A stretch of 64,000 nt of DNA, from positions 496,001 through 560,000 of the forward strand of contig CAWUER010000514.1 of assembly GCA_963921195.1 (NCBI GenBank). Reading direction: 5' to 3'. The stretch's first letter is position 1. Each line of letters opens with the position of its first letter. This DNA is from Pegoplata infirma (Eukaryota; Arthropoda; Insecta; Diptera; Anthomyiidae). The notes below the pieces were generated by a model. It did no database searches and was not told the origin of the DNA. It saw only the letters and a list, made by a program, of their open reading frames with translations. The position numbers and the translations under genes were made by a program. Below are positions 13,901-25,569 of this stretch, one piece after another.

Positions 13901-16480
13901 GGGTTTCTCATAAAAATGAAAAAAAAAAACTTTGCATAAATGCATATATCTCTGTAAGTACCAGCCCGATTGTCTCACATTTGGTTCCAGAGGAAGATAA
14001 AGTCTCAATCTTTTATTTTTTTGTTATTTTGACAAAATCGGAGCAATAGTTGCAGAGATACAGCCGTTGAAAGTAAAAAGTCTCCAGACTACGAAAAATT
14101 ACAAGTTTATCATTTTTGAAAAAATAAATTTTTTTAAAAATTTAAAATCGAGCAATCTCTTTTATTCTATTTAAACTTTATTGAAAAAGATTTAAATTCG
14201 TGCAAAGGCATTTGAAATCGATATAATGGTAACCTTGATATTGCCATTTCAAGTTATTACAAGTAACCCGAAAATATTTTTGATATGAATGCATAAATAT
14301 CTGTTAATACTAGTCTGATAGTCTTAATTTTTTTCTGTCATGATAAAGCTAATATACTTATGCCTTCTAGTTTGTATAGAGTCAAAATCGGATCATTATT
14401 TACCGAGTTATAGCAATTTAAAAATGAGGGTCTCCAAAAAACCTTAAATAATGGATTTCTCATAAAAATGAAAAAAAAACTTTGCATAAATGCATATATC
14501 TCTGTAAGTACCAGCCCGATTGTCTCACATTTGGTTCCAGAGGAAAGATAAAGTCTCAATCTTTTATTTTTTTGTTATTTTGACAAAATCGGAGCAATAG
14601 TTGCAGAGATACAGCCGTTGAAAGTAAAAGGTCTCCAGACTACGAAAAATTACAAGTTTATCATTTTTGAAAAAATAATTTTTTTTTTAAATTTAAAATC
14701 GAGCAATCTCTTTTATTCTATTTAAACTTTATTGAAAAAGATTTAAATTCGTGCAGAGGCATTAGAAAACGATAGAATGGTAACCTTGATATAGCCATTT
14801 CAAGTTATTACAAGTAACCCGGAAATATTTTTGATATGAATGCATAAATATCTGTTAATACTAGTCTGATAGTCTTAAATTTTTTTTTGTCATGATAAAG
14901 CTAATATACTTATGCATTCTAGTTTTTATAGAGTCAAAATCGCATCATTATTTACCGAGTTATAGCAATTTAAAAATGAGGGTCTCCAAAAAACCTTAAA
15001 TAATGGGTTTCTCATAAAAATGAAAAAAAAACTTTGCATAAATGCATATATCTCTGTATGTACCAGCCCGATTGTCTCACATTTGGTTCCAGAGGAAAGA
15101 TAAAGTCTCAATCTTTTATTTTTTTGTTATTTTGACAAAATCGGAGCAATAGTTGCAGAGATACAGCCGTTGAAAGTAAAAGGTCTCCAGACTACGAAAA
15201 ATTACAAGTTTATCATTTTTGAAAAAATAAATTTTTTTAAAAATTTAAAATCGAGCAATCTCTTTTATTCTATTTAAACTTTATTGAAAAAGATTTAAAT
15301 TCGTGCAAAGGCATTTGAAATCGATATAATGGTAACCTTGATATAGCCATTTCAAGTTATTACAAGTAACCCGAAAATATTTTTGATATGAATGCATAAA
15401 TATCTGTTAATACTAGTCTGATAGTCTTAAATTTTTTCTGTCATGATAAAGCTAATATACTTATGCATTCTAGTTTTTATAGAGTCAAAATCGCATCATT
15501 ATTTACCGAGTTATAGCAATTTAAAAATGAGGGTCTCCAAAAAACCTTAAATAATGGGTTTCTCATAAAAATGAAAAAAAACTTTGCATAAATGCATATA
15601 TCTCTGTAAGTACCAGCCCGATTGTCTCACATTTGGTTCCAGAGGAAAGATAAAGTCTCAATCTTTTATTTTTTTGTTATTTTGACAAAATCGGAGCAAT
15701 AGTTGCAGAGATACAGCCGTTGAAAGTAAAAGGTCTCCAGACTACGAAAAATTACAAGTTTATCATTTTTGAAAAAATAATTTTTTTTTAAAAATTTAAA
15801 ATCGAGCAATCTCTTTTATTCTATTTAAACTTTATTGAAAAAGATTTAAATTCGTGCAAAGGCATTTGAAATCGATATAATGGTAACCTTGATATAGCCA
15901 TTTCAAGTTATTACAAGTAACCCGAAAATATTTTTGATATGAATGCATAAATATCTGTTAATACTAGTCTGATAGTCTTAAATTTTTTCTGTCATGATAA
16001 AGCTAATATACTTATGCATTCTAGTTTTTATAGAGTCAAAATCGGATCATTATTTACCGAGTTATAGCAATTTAAAAATGAGGGTCTCCAAAAAACCTTA
16101 AATAATGGGTTTCTCATAAAAATGAAAAAAAAAAACTTTGCATAAATGCATATATCTCTGTAAGTACCAGCCCGATTGTCTCACATTTGGTTCCAGAGGA
16201 AGATAAAGTCTCAATCTTTTATTTTTTTGTTATTTTGACAAAATCGGAGCAATAGTTGCAGAGATACAGCCGTTGAAAGTAAAAAGTCTCCAGACTACGA
16301 AAAATTACAAGTTTATCATTTTTGAAAAAATAATTTTTTTTAAAAATTTAAAATCGAGCAATCTCTTTTATTCTATTTAAACTTTATTGAAAAAGATTTA
16401 AATTCGTGCAAAGGCATTTGAAATCGATATAATGGTAACCTTGATATTGCCATTTCAAGTTATTACAAGTAACCCGAAAA
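10960..16480 (+). repeat. Higher-order repeat: 4-mer of ~2205 bp, about 2.5 copies
   Basis: Diagnostic variants recur every 2204-2208 bp. They are AGAGGAAGATAAAG with one A missing (about 11785, 13990, 16197), GTAAAAAGTCTCC (about 11870, 14075, 16280), GATATTGCCATTTC (about 12035, 14237, 16445) and GTATGTACCAGC (about 12851 and 15055). The last copy is partial. The repeat ends before the 110-bp monomer deletion near 16743. Boundaries are approximate because adjacent monomers are so similar. Confidence 0.82.
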
Positions 16481-18136
16481 TATTTTTGATATGAATGCAT
16501 AAATATCTGTTAATACTAGTCTGATAGTCTTAAATTTTTTCTGTCATGATAAAGCTAATATACTTATGCATTCTAGTTTTTATAGAGTCAAAATCGCATC
16601 ATTATTTACCGAGTTATAGCAATTTAAAAATGAGGGTCTCCAAAAAACCTTAAATAATGGGTTTCTCATAAAAATGAAAAAAAAAACTTTGCATAAGCAT
16701 ATATCTCTGTAAGTACCAGCCCGATTGTCTCACATTTGGTTCCAAGTTTATAATTTTTGAAAAAATAAATTTTTTTAAAAATTTAAAATCGAGCAATCTC
16801 TTTTATTCTATTTAAACTTTATTGAAAAAGATTTAAATTCGTGCAAAGGCATTTGAAATCGATATAATGGTGACCTTGATATAGCCATTTCAATTATTAC
16901 AAGTAACCCGAAAATATTTTTGATATGAATGCATAAATATCTGTTAATACTAGTCTGATAGTCTTAATTTTTTTCTGTCATGATAAAGCTAATATACTTA
17001 TGCATTCTAGTTTTTATAGAGTCAAAATCGGATCATTATTTACCGAGTTATAGCAATTTAAAAATGAGGGTCTCCAAAAAACCTTAAATAATGGGTTTCT
17101 CATAAAAATGAAAAAAAAACTTTGCATAAATGCATATATCTCTGTAAGTACCAGCCCGATTGTCTCACATTTGGTTCCAGAGGAAAGATAAAGTCTCAAT
17201 CTTTTATTTTTTTGTTATTTTAACAAAATCGGAGCAATAGTTGCATAGATACAGCCGTTGAAAATAAAAGGTCTCCAGACTACGAAAAATTACAAGTTTA
17301 TCATTTTTGAAAAAATACATTTTTTTAAAAATTTAAAATCGAGCAATCTCTTTTATTCTATTTAAACTTTATTGAAAAAGATTTAAATTCGTGCAAAGGC
17401 ATTTGAAATCGATATAATGGTAACCTTGATATAGCCATTTCAAGTTATTACAAGTAACCCGAAAATATTTTTGATATGAATGCATAAATATCTGTAAATA
17501 CAAGTCTGATAGTCTTAAATTTTTTCTGTCATGATAAAGCTAATATACTTATGCATTCTAGTTTTTATAGAGTCAAAATCGCATCATTATTTACCGAGTT
17601 ATAGCAATTTAAAAATGAGGGTCTCCAAAAAACCTTAAATAATGGGTTTCTCATAAAAATGAAAAAAAACTTTGCATAAATGCATATATCTCTGTAAGTA
17701 CCAGCCCGATTGTCTCACATTTGGTTCCAGAGGAAAGATAAAATCTCAATCTTTTATTTTTTTGTTATTTTGGCAAAATCGGAGCAATAGTTGCAGAGAT
17801 ACAGCCGTTGAAAGTAAAAGGTCTCCAGACTACGAAAAATTACAAGTTTATCATTTTTGAAAAAATAAATTTTTTTAAAAATTTAAAATCGAGCAATCTC
17901 TTTTATTCTAAATAAACTTTAGTGAAAAAGATTTAAATTCGTGCAAAGGCATTTGAAATCGTTATAATGGTAACCTTGATATAGCCATTTCAAGTTATTA
18001 CAAGTAACCCGAAAATATTTTTGATATGAATGCATAAATATCTGTTAATACTAGTCTGATAGTATTAAATTTTTTCTGTCATGATAAAGCTAATATACTT
18101 ATGCATTCTAGTTTTTATAGAGTCAAAATCGGATCA

Positions 18137-18321
18137 TTATTTACCGATAAACAAATAAATTTAAGAAATATATGAGAAAATGAAATTTTGTCTGGCACTG
18201 GCTGGACTTAATATTAAGAATATTTAGATATAAGATATGAACACTTATTGTTAGTTCACGGAATTAAAGTGAAGATTCAATAAATAAAATATGAAAGAAA
18301 AAAAAAAAAATTATTTACCGA
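18137..18321 (+). mobile_element. Small poly-A retroposon (163 bp) with 11-bp target-site duplication
   Basis: The satellite is interrupted at 18148-18310 by unrelated DNA ending in about 13 A residues. It is flanked by identical 11-mers TTATTTACCGA at 18137-18147 and 18311-18321. An AATAAA-type signal (AATAAATAAAATATG) lies just upstream of the A-run. The target duplication plus 3-prime A-tail is the signature of LINE-machinery target-primed reverse transcription. The body contains GTCTGGCACTGGCTGGAC and shows no pol III A/B boxes. It is therefore either a very 5-prime-truncated LINE or a retroposed transcript end; the source is not recognised. Confidence 0.85.
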
Positions 18322-21300
18322 GTTATAGCAATTTAAAAATGAGGGTCTCCAAAAAACCTTAAATAATGGGTTTCTCATAAAAATGAAAAAAAACTTTGCA
18401 TAAATGCATATATCTCTGTAAGTACCAGCCCGATTGTCTCACATTTGGTTCCAGAGGAAGATAAAGTCTCAATCTTTTATTTTTTTGTTATTTTGACAAA
18501 ATCGGAGCAATAGTTGCAGAGATACAGCCGTTGAAAGTAAAAGGTCTCCAGACTACGAAAAATTACAAATTTATCATTTTTGAAAAAATAAATTTTTTTA
18601 AAAATTTAAAATCGAGCAATCTCTTTTATTCTATTTAAACTTTATTGAAAAAGATTTAAATTCGTGCAAAGGCATTTGAAATCGATATAATGGTAACCTT
18701 GATATAGCCATTTCAAGTTATTACAAGTAACCCGAAAATATTTTTGATATGAATGCATAAATATCTGTTAATACTAGTCTGATAGTCTTAAATTTTTTCT
18801 GTCATGATAAAGCTAATATACTTATGCATTCTAGTTTTTAAAGAGTCAAAATCGCATCATTATTTACCGAGTTATAGCAATTTAAAAATGAGGGTCTCCA
18901 AAAAACCTTAAATAATGGGTTTCTCATAAAAATGAAAAAAAAAAACTTTGCATAAGTGCATATATCTCTGTAAGTACCAGCCCGATTGTCTCACATTTGG
19001 TTCCAGAGGAAAGATAAAGTCTCAATCTTTTATTTTTTTGTTATTTTGACAAAATCGGAGCAATAGTTGCAGAGATACAGCCGTTGAAAGTAAAAGGTCT
19101 CCAGACTACGAAAAATTACAAGTTTATCATTTTTGAAAAAATAATTTTTTTTAAAAATTTAAAATCGAGCAATCTCTTTTATTCTTTTTAAACTTTATTG
19201 AAAAAGATTTAAATTCGTGCAGAGGCATTAGAAAACGATAGAATGGTAACCTTGATATAGCCATTTCAAGTTATTACAAGTAACCCGAAAATATTTTTGA
19301 TATGAATGCATAAATATCTGTTAATACTAGTCTGATAGTCTTAAATTTTTTCTGTCATGATAAAGCTAATATACTTATGCATTCTAGTTTTTATAGAGTC
19401 AAAATCGCATCATTATTTACCGAGTTATAGCAATTTAAAAATGAGGGTCTCCAAAAAACCTTAAATAATGGGTTTCTCATAAAAATGAAAAAAAAAAACT
19501 TTGCATAAATGCATATATCTCTGTAAGTACCAGCCCGATTGTCTCACATTTGGTTCCAGAGGAAAGATAAAGTCTCAATCTTTTATTTTTTTGTTATTTT
19601 GACAAAATCGGAGCAATAGTTGCAGAGATACAGCCGTTGAAAGTAAAAGGTCTCCAGACTACGAAAAATTACAAGTTTATCATTTTTGAAAAAATTAATT
19701 TTTTTAAAAATTTAAAATCGAGCAATCTCTTTTATTCTAATTAAACTTTATTGAAAAAGATCTAAATTCGTGCAAAGGCATTTGAAATTGATATAATGGT
19801 AACCTTGATATAGCCATTTCAAGTTATTACAAGTAACCCGAAAATATTTTTGATATGAATGCATAAATATCTGTTAATACTAGTCTGATAGTCTTAAATT
19901 TTTTCTGTCATGATAAAGCTAATATACTTATGCATTCTAGTTTTTATAGAGTCAAAATCGGATCATTATTTACCGAGTTATAGCAATTTAAAAATGAGGG
20001 TCTCCAAAAAACCTTAAATAATGGGTTTCTCATAAAAATGAAAAAAAAACTTTGCATAAATGCATATATCTCTGTAAGTACCAGCCCGATTGTCTCACAT
20101 TTGGTTCCAGAGGAAAGATAAAGTCTCAATCTTTTATTTTTTTGTTATTTTGACAAAATCGGAGCAATAGTTGCATAGATACAGCCGTTGAAAGTAAAAG
20201 GTCTCCAGACTACGAAAAATTACAAGTTTATCATTTTTGAAAAAATAAATTTTTTTAAAAATTTAAAATCGAGCAATCTCTTTTATTCTATTTAAACTTT
20301 ATTGAAAAAGATTTAAATTCGTGCAAAGGCATTTGAAATCGAAATAATGGTAACCTTGATATATGTAGCCATTTCAAGTTATTACAAGTAACCCGAAAAT
20401 ATTTTTGATATGAATGCATAAATATCTGTTAATACTAGTCCGATAGTCTTAATTTTTTTCTGTCATGATAAAGCTAATACTCTTATGCCTTCTAGTTTTT
20501 ATAGAGTCAAAATCGGATCATTATTTACCGAGTTATAGCAATTTAAAAATGAGGGTCTCCAAAAAACCTTAAATAATGGGTTTCTCATAAAAATGAAAAA
20601 AAAACTTTGCATAAATGCATATATCTCTGTAAGTACCAGCCCGATTGTCTCACATTTGGTTCCAGAGGAAAGATAAAGTCTCAATCTTTTATTTTTTTGT
20701 TGTTTTGACAAAATCGGAGCAATAGTTGCAGAGATACAGCCGTTGAAAGTAAAAGGTCTCCAGACTACGAAAAATTACAAGCTTATCATTTTTGAAAAAA
20801 TAAATTTTTTTAAAAATTTAAAATCGAGCAATCTCTTTTATTCTAATTAAACTTTATTGAAAAAGATTTAAATTCGTGCAAAGGCATTTGAAATCGAAAT
20901 AATGGTAACCTTGATATAGCCATTTCAAGTTATTACAAGTAACCCGAAAATATTTTTGATATGAATGCATAAATATCTGTTAATACTAGTCCGATAGTCT
21001 TAATTTTTTTCTGTCATGATAAAGCTAATATACTTATGCCTTCTAGTTTTTATAGAGTCAAAATCGCATCATTATTTACCGAGTTATAGCAATTTAAAAA
21101 TGAGGGTCTCCAAAAAACCTTAAATAATGGGTTTCTCATAAAAATGAAAAAAAAACTTTGCATAAATGCATATATCTCTGTAAGTACCAGCCCGATTGTC
21201 TCACATATGGTTCTAGAGGAAAGATAAAGTCTCAATCTTTTATTTTTTTGTTATTTTGACAAAATTGGAGCAATAGTTGCAGAGATACAGCCGTTGAAAA

Positions 21301-21490
21301 TAAAAGGTCTCCAGACTACGAAAAATTACAAGTTTATCATTTTTGAAAAAATATTTTTTTTTTAAAATTTAAAATCGAGCAATCTCTTTTATTCTATTTA
21401 AACTTTATTGAAAAAGATTTAAATTCGTTCAAAGGCATTAGAAAACGATAGAATGGTAACCTTGATATAGCCATTTCAAGTTATTACAAG
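18311..21490 (+). repeat. Satellite array segment 2, about 6 monomers
   Basis: This continues the same 550-bp unit in the same orientation after the retroposon. It ends inside the GTTATTACAAG part of a monomer, where the 13.9-kb composite element is inserted. One monomer carries a 4-bp insertion, ATATGTAGCC, near 20361. A variant ACTCTTATGCC occurs near 20479. Confidence 0.95.
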
Positions 21491-22164
21491 CAGTGATTGA
21501 TATTAAGCAAAAAAAATATATCAATTGACTATAACTATACTTAAAATATTAAAGGGGATCATATTTAATTAGTTTAAATACTTAAAATATGTTACTGAAA
21601 AAATATTTGAGCATCCTACTATAGTTAAAACTCATATGAACCCATAGTATATTTACTTAAAATATGCTGCTTAAATAAAATAGCAAGTAAACACGTATTG
21701 CTGTTTGTTGAATATATTCAGTTTCAGTAACTTAGAATTGCAATATTGTTTGCAATTTTAAGTTTCGTTTACTTAGAATATTAAGTGTGTTTACTATAGT
21801 TCGTGTTCTTCATATATTTCCAGTTTACTATATTTTTAAGTAAGTTGTTGCATATTTTTTATTTTACTTTTACATATTAGAAAAAATAAAAACACAAGAA
21901 GGAACATTTTTTTTTTATGCGAATTAATATGGCATAATGAAATCAGTTTGTATTTCATTGTATTTTGAATGTGTGTGTGTTAAAAATTAATATTGGATAT
22001 AGGGTTTTTACTATAAAATTTATAGAAAAAGTTAAATAAGTATTAAATGTATATAAAAAATCCAATTTCAATTGAAATTCAGAAAATATTATTTGATATT
22101 TAAAGCTTTTAAGTTTATGGATCTTATATAAATAATAATTGAATTTTCTCAAATACATGAGTAT

Positions 22165-22737
22165 TAGGGTGGGGCAAATATAGCTTTTTTCGAATTTCGG
22201 AAACGTCGATGTCGGGAAAGTTGCCTTTTGGGGTTGATATTAACCCACAAAAATATTGGACCTGTATGGCAATGGCTTTGAGTTCCTTTTTTGACTTGAA
22301 AATCGGAAAGTCCCGAACAAAGTGAAAAAAAAAATTATTCGAACTTTTTTTTTGTTTAAAATATTAGTTTATATTTGGACATTACTGAAAAAGTGTTTTT
22401 ATGGTAAAAAAAAAACATTTTTTGTAGTCTGTAATTTTTTTTTTTTACGCAATTTGAAATAAATAATTTTTACCGCAATTTGAAATAAATAAAATTTTTA
22501 TAAGTTATTTTTAAAGAATTTTTTTTTTAAATAAAAACTCTTTTTCATTAATGTCCGAACAAAAGTTCGAATTTTTTTCACTTTGTTCGGGACTTTCCGA
22601 TTTTAAAGTCAAAAAAGGAACCCAAAGCCATTGCCCTACCGGTCCAATATTTTTGTGGGTTAATATCGACCACAAAAGGCAACTTTCCCGACTCCAACGT
22701 TTTCAAAATTCGAAAAAGCTATATTTGCTACACCCTA
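22165..22737. mobile_element. Foldback hAT-type MITE (573 bp) with 8-bp TSD
   Basis: ATGAGTAT flanks the element on both sides (22157-22164 and 22738-22745). The uninterrupted site ACATGAGTATATTG is preserved in the other arm of the composite element (about 34683-34698, reverse strand), which directly proves the insertion. Termini are TAGGGTG and CACCCTA. Roughly 200 bp at each end are inverted copies of each other: the CAAATATAGC, GGGAAAGTTGCC and AATCGGAAAGTCCCG segments recur inverted. The intervening DNA is A/T runs. There is no transposase, so it is non-autonomous. The CCCTAA end is part of the TIR and is not a telomeric repeat. Confidence 0.88.
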
Positions 22738-22880
22738 ATGAGTATATTGAATTTTTAGCTTAACTCAAGTTTAAGAGCTTTTGCGACACACATACATATC
22801 TAAATTTAAATAAAAGCTTTTCTAAATTGTTGTTTTAAAGAGCTGGTCTTCAAAAGTCAAATTTTTTTTTTTATATGATA

Positions 22881-22975
22881 CAGTGCAACCTCGCTTAACG
22901 CAACATATAGAAATTTTCGCGTTGCGATAACTGAGGTTGTTGCGATAAACGAGTCACAATTTTTTAGGGCGCTAA
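22881..22975 (+). mobile_element. pogo/Tigger-like terminus inside left inverted repeat
   Basis: CAGTGCAACCTCGCTTAACG follows a TA dinucleotide at 22879-22880. It is succeeded by repeats of TTGCGATAA. CAGT-initial termini reading ...AACCTCGCTTA... next to TA are typical of the pogo/Tigger branch of Tc1-mariner transposons (from memory of the family). The partner terminus, GCACTG followed by TA, lies at 34551-34558. A further, diverged CCACCTCGCTTAACGC stretch lies at about 32816. No pogo-type transposase was found between them. Confidence 0.6.
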
Positions 22976-23072
22976 TTATCTTTATGGTTTTAATTGAAAA
23001 AACAAATTTTATCACACATTTATTTTATTTTTTTAAAAATAACATAAAAAGTACTATTAAAAAATAAAGATA

Positions 23073-24118
23073 TAAAAAAAATATATTTAAAAAGTAATCA
23101 GTTAAGTTGTTGAAAAAGAAAAATCACTTATTTTATTAAGGGTTTCTTGTTTTCTATTTCTGTAGTTTAAACAAAATAAATTACTGTCTTAAAAATAAAT
23201 TTTCCGTTACATTCAATTTCGGCAGTAAAAAAATTCTTTTATAGTTTTAATGTTTTTTAATACGAAATAAGGGAATATTCAGTAGTCTTTTAATCGTTTT
23301 GTTTGTCATTAAATTGACATTAAAAATTGACTGTAATACATATTATTTTATTTTAAATGAATAATCTGTGTAATCGGTTGTTAATAAAAGTTCATTTGTT
23401 TAAGTGAATATTCACTGGAATTTGCCTACATAGATTTAACAACATTTGTATTTTATACATTTAAATTAAAAAAAAAATAAAGTACAAACATTTGTTTTTA
23501 GAAAATTATTTTTTAACGCAAAAGTTAACAAATTTGCGACATTAAAGAAATTTTTAAGCGAATTCACATTAATAAAAAAAAAATAATAATTAAACATTTT
23601 CACCAACTCATACATATAACTAAAAAAAGTTTGGTTAAAATTTAGGAGTCCATTTTGTATTTTAAACATCAATTAGAAAAGTAATAACCAATTCAAAAGG
23701 AAATTTTAAGATCATTTTGAGACGGATGTAATATTTTTTTTACGATTTGGGTTATTCATATTTGTTTTATTTTGAAACTATTTCTTAGATAATATTAATT
23801 TTAAAATTGATTCTAAAACCAGATTTTTAAGGTTAAACCTTTTTATAACCCATATTTTACTTAAATTATTTATTATTAAATAAAAAAAAAATGGCCGTAT
23901 GTATAATTGCAAGGTTTGTTTAAAAAGGCACTAAATTAAAAAAATTTAAATAAATGTATAAATATGCTCAACACAAAAAGTCTTTTGTTAAGCATTTGCT
24001 TCAGAGACCAAATATAACAATTATATGTGTATTTTTGTTGTAAAAAATCTTTAAACGAATGTTGTCCAAACTAAGTATTTTATAGATGAAAGGACTTCTA
24101 GAGATGTCCTGTGTTTAA
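23073..24118. other. AT-rich spacer, nothing recognised
   Basis: These are about 1 kb of A/T-rich DNA with homopolymer runs inside the composite element. The short open frames in it are low-complexity (Phe/Asn/Leu-rich) and show no domain or motif. I see no RNA gene or terminal repeat. Confidence 0.6.
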
Positions 24119-24126
24119 ATTTGCAA

Positions 24127-24636
24127 TAGTGCCCCCATTTCCCGGTTCTCGGTATTGCCGGGAATACCGGTATTCCCGGTTCTGGCACCGGTTTCCCGGT
24201 TCTAGATATATTCCCGGGAATACCGGTATTCCCGGTTCTGATCCTGGTACCGGTTTTCAAAAACCAAAAAAATACTATACCATAAAATATTAAAATTACA
24301 CTATTTAATCAGTATTTCAGAAATATTTAATTGTGTTTGTAAAATTATTTGAAAATCATGTAACATTTTTTTCTTAAAATCAAAAAATAAAATGGAAATT
24401 GTATTTTACACATGTTTTGTATTTTTTTTTTGTGAAAGCAAAGAAAAAATGTTGGTTGTACAAAATATACATAACGGTATTCCCGGGAATACCGTCAGAA
24501 CCGGAACCGAGAATGTCGGGTTTCCCGGGAATACCGGGAATGAATTAAGAACCGGGAAACCGGTATCATTTCCCGGTAATACCGAGAACCGGAAATATCG
24601 GTATTCCCGGTACTACGGTACTGACCGTAGGCACTA
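24127..24636. mobile_element. hAT-type MITE (510 bp) with GC-rich subterminal repeats
   Basis: The 8-mer ATTTGCAA flanks the element (24119-24126 and 24637-24644), and the termini are TAGTGCC and GGCACTA. Both ends (about 24137-24260 and 24478-24625) are packed with degenerate copies of GGTATTCCCGGTTCTG and its complement CCGGGAATACCGG. These are GC-rich blocks in otherwise AT-rich DNA, separated by about 215 bp of AT-rich sequence. Clustered subterminal repeats are where hAT transposases commonly bind. The short open frames over these blocks are by-products of the repeats. Confidence 0.88.
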
Positions 24637-24644
24637 ATTTGCAA

Positions 24645-25256
24645 TAACTTTTATTTTTTGATTTTTATTATAAAAGTATAAAATAACAGTTATTAAAAAC
24701 TTTTTGTTTAAACAATTTAATTTAACTTAAAATTTTACACAAAAAAAATAAATTCCGCGAAAAAAAACTTTTTTTCAAAAAAAATTTGTATCTGTAATGT
24801 ATTGTATGTGTATCTGTAATGTATCGTATTGCATTTCCATAAATTAATATTAATATGAAAAAAATTGGTAAAAAAAAATTTCGAGAAAAAATGTCCAAAA
24901 ATAATACATACGCTAACTTTGAAAAAAAAAACTGATATTACAATGGGATTTGGTGTGATGATTGTCGCAAATTCAAATCAAACTAAAAATAATTGTATTG
25001 AACCAAATATTTCTCAAAACAAAAAAATATTTTTCGCGAACAAGAAATATTTTTCGCGAAAAAATCACGATATTATGGTTTGTTGTGTTAATTTAACAGA
25101 GTTGAATGGTTTTAAATTTAAAAATTATCGCAAAAGTTTAAAAATATCGATTTTATTGTACTTGAGCATTAAAAATTTAAATTGCAAAAATCGCGAATAC
25201 AAGCGACAAATGGCTAGCACCATTGAATTCAGCGCACTAAAAATAAACTTTACCAG
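24645..25256. other. AT-rich spacer, nothing recognised
   Basis: A/T-rich DNA with repeated ATTTTTCGCGAA motifs (about 25030-25065). An open frame of 151 codons (24865-25320, plus strand) crosses it. It is Lys/Asn/Ile-rich and runs into the next inverted repeat without any recognisable motif, so it is not called as a gene. Confidence 0.5.
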
Positions 25257-25569
25257 TAGGGTGCCTATTAATGTGGGTCGAAAATTTTTTTTTTTTATTT
25301 CAAAATGGCACCAAGCCTAAACGATAGTACATGTTTCGAGTGTATACTAGGGTGGCTCGTTTTTAGGCTTTTCTCTCTGATCAAATTCTAATACCCGCCA
25401 AAAGTGTCGGTCCCCTAAGGGTAACTCACATGCAAAATATCACTCCGATCGGAGTTTACCTTCTGTCTCCACTTTGATCCTCAAAATTGGGGTTTTTGCA
25501 AAAAAGGTCTTTTTTAAAAAAAAAAATAATAAAATTTAAGTTTTTTTATTAAAATAATTTAAAAAATTT

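Larger units (their letters stand above)
1..18147 (+). repeat. Satellite array segment 1, ~550-bp monomer, about 33 copies
   Basis: Head-to-tail copies of one AT-rich unit. The landmark GATATGAATGCATAAATATC recurs at 11, 561, 1114, 1666, 2218, 2769 and 3305, giving spacings of 550-553 bp, with one 536-bp unit caused by a small deletion near 2812. Copies are nearly identical. Most differences are single substitutions and the length of A-runs, for example the 7-14 A run before CTTTGCATAAATGC. Two recurrent sequence states exist near the GGTAACC site: GCATTTGAAATCGATATAATGG and GCATTAGAAAACGATAGAATGG (quoted with the first and last bases as landmarks). The array runs off the left edge of the window. 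The satellite family is not recognised by name. Confidence 0.97.
21539..23072 (+). repeat. Left long inverted repeat of composite element
   Basis: This matches the reverse complement of 34338-35311 almost base for base, starting at ACTTAAAATATTAAAGGGG and continuing past the TTATCACACATTT segment. It is longer than its partner because a 573-bp MITE and its 8-bp target duplication (22165-22745) were inserted into this arm only. Without it the arm is about 953 bp, against 974 bp on the right. Confidence 0.88.

Noticed and set aside
21955..22158. 67-codon frame conserved identically at 21955-22158 and 34693-34896
   Set aside because: The identity is explained by the long inverted repeats of the composite element; the translation is AT-rich and motif-free.
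22731..22738. CCCTAA telomere-like word at a MITE end, and TAGGGT at the other
   Set aside because: Single copies forming a terminal inverted repeat with an 8-bp target duplication, not tandem telomeric DNA.
24865..25320. 151-codon plus-strand open frame
   Set aside because: Low-complexity Lys/Asn/Ile-rich translation of A-rich DNA that runs into an inverted repeat; no motif and no support beyond length.
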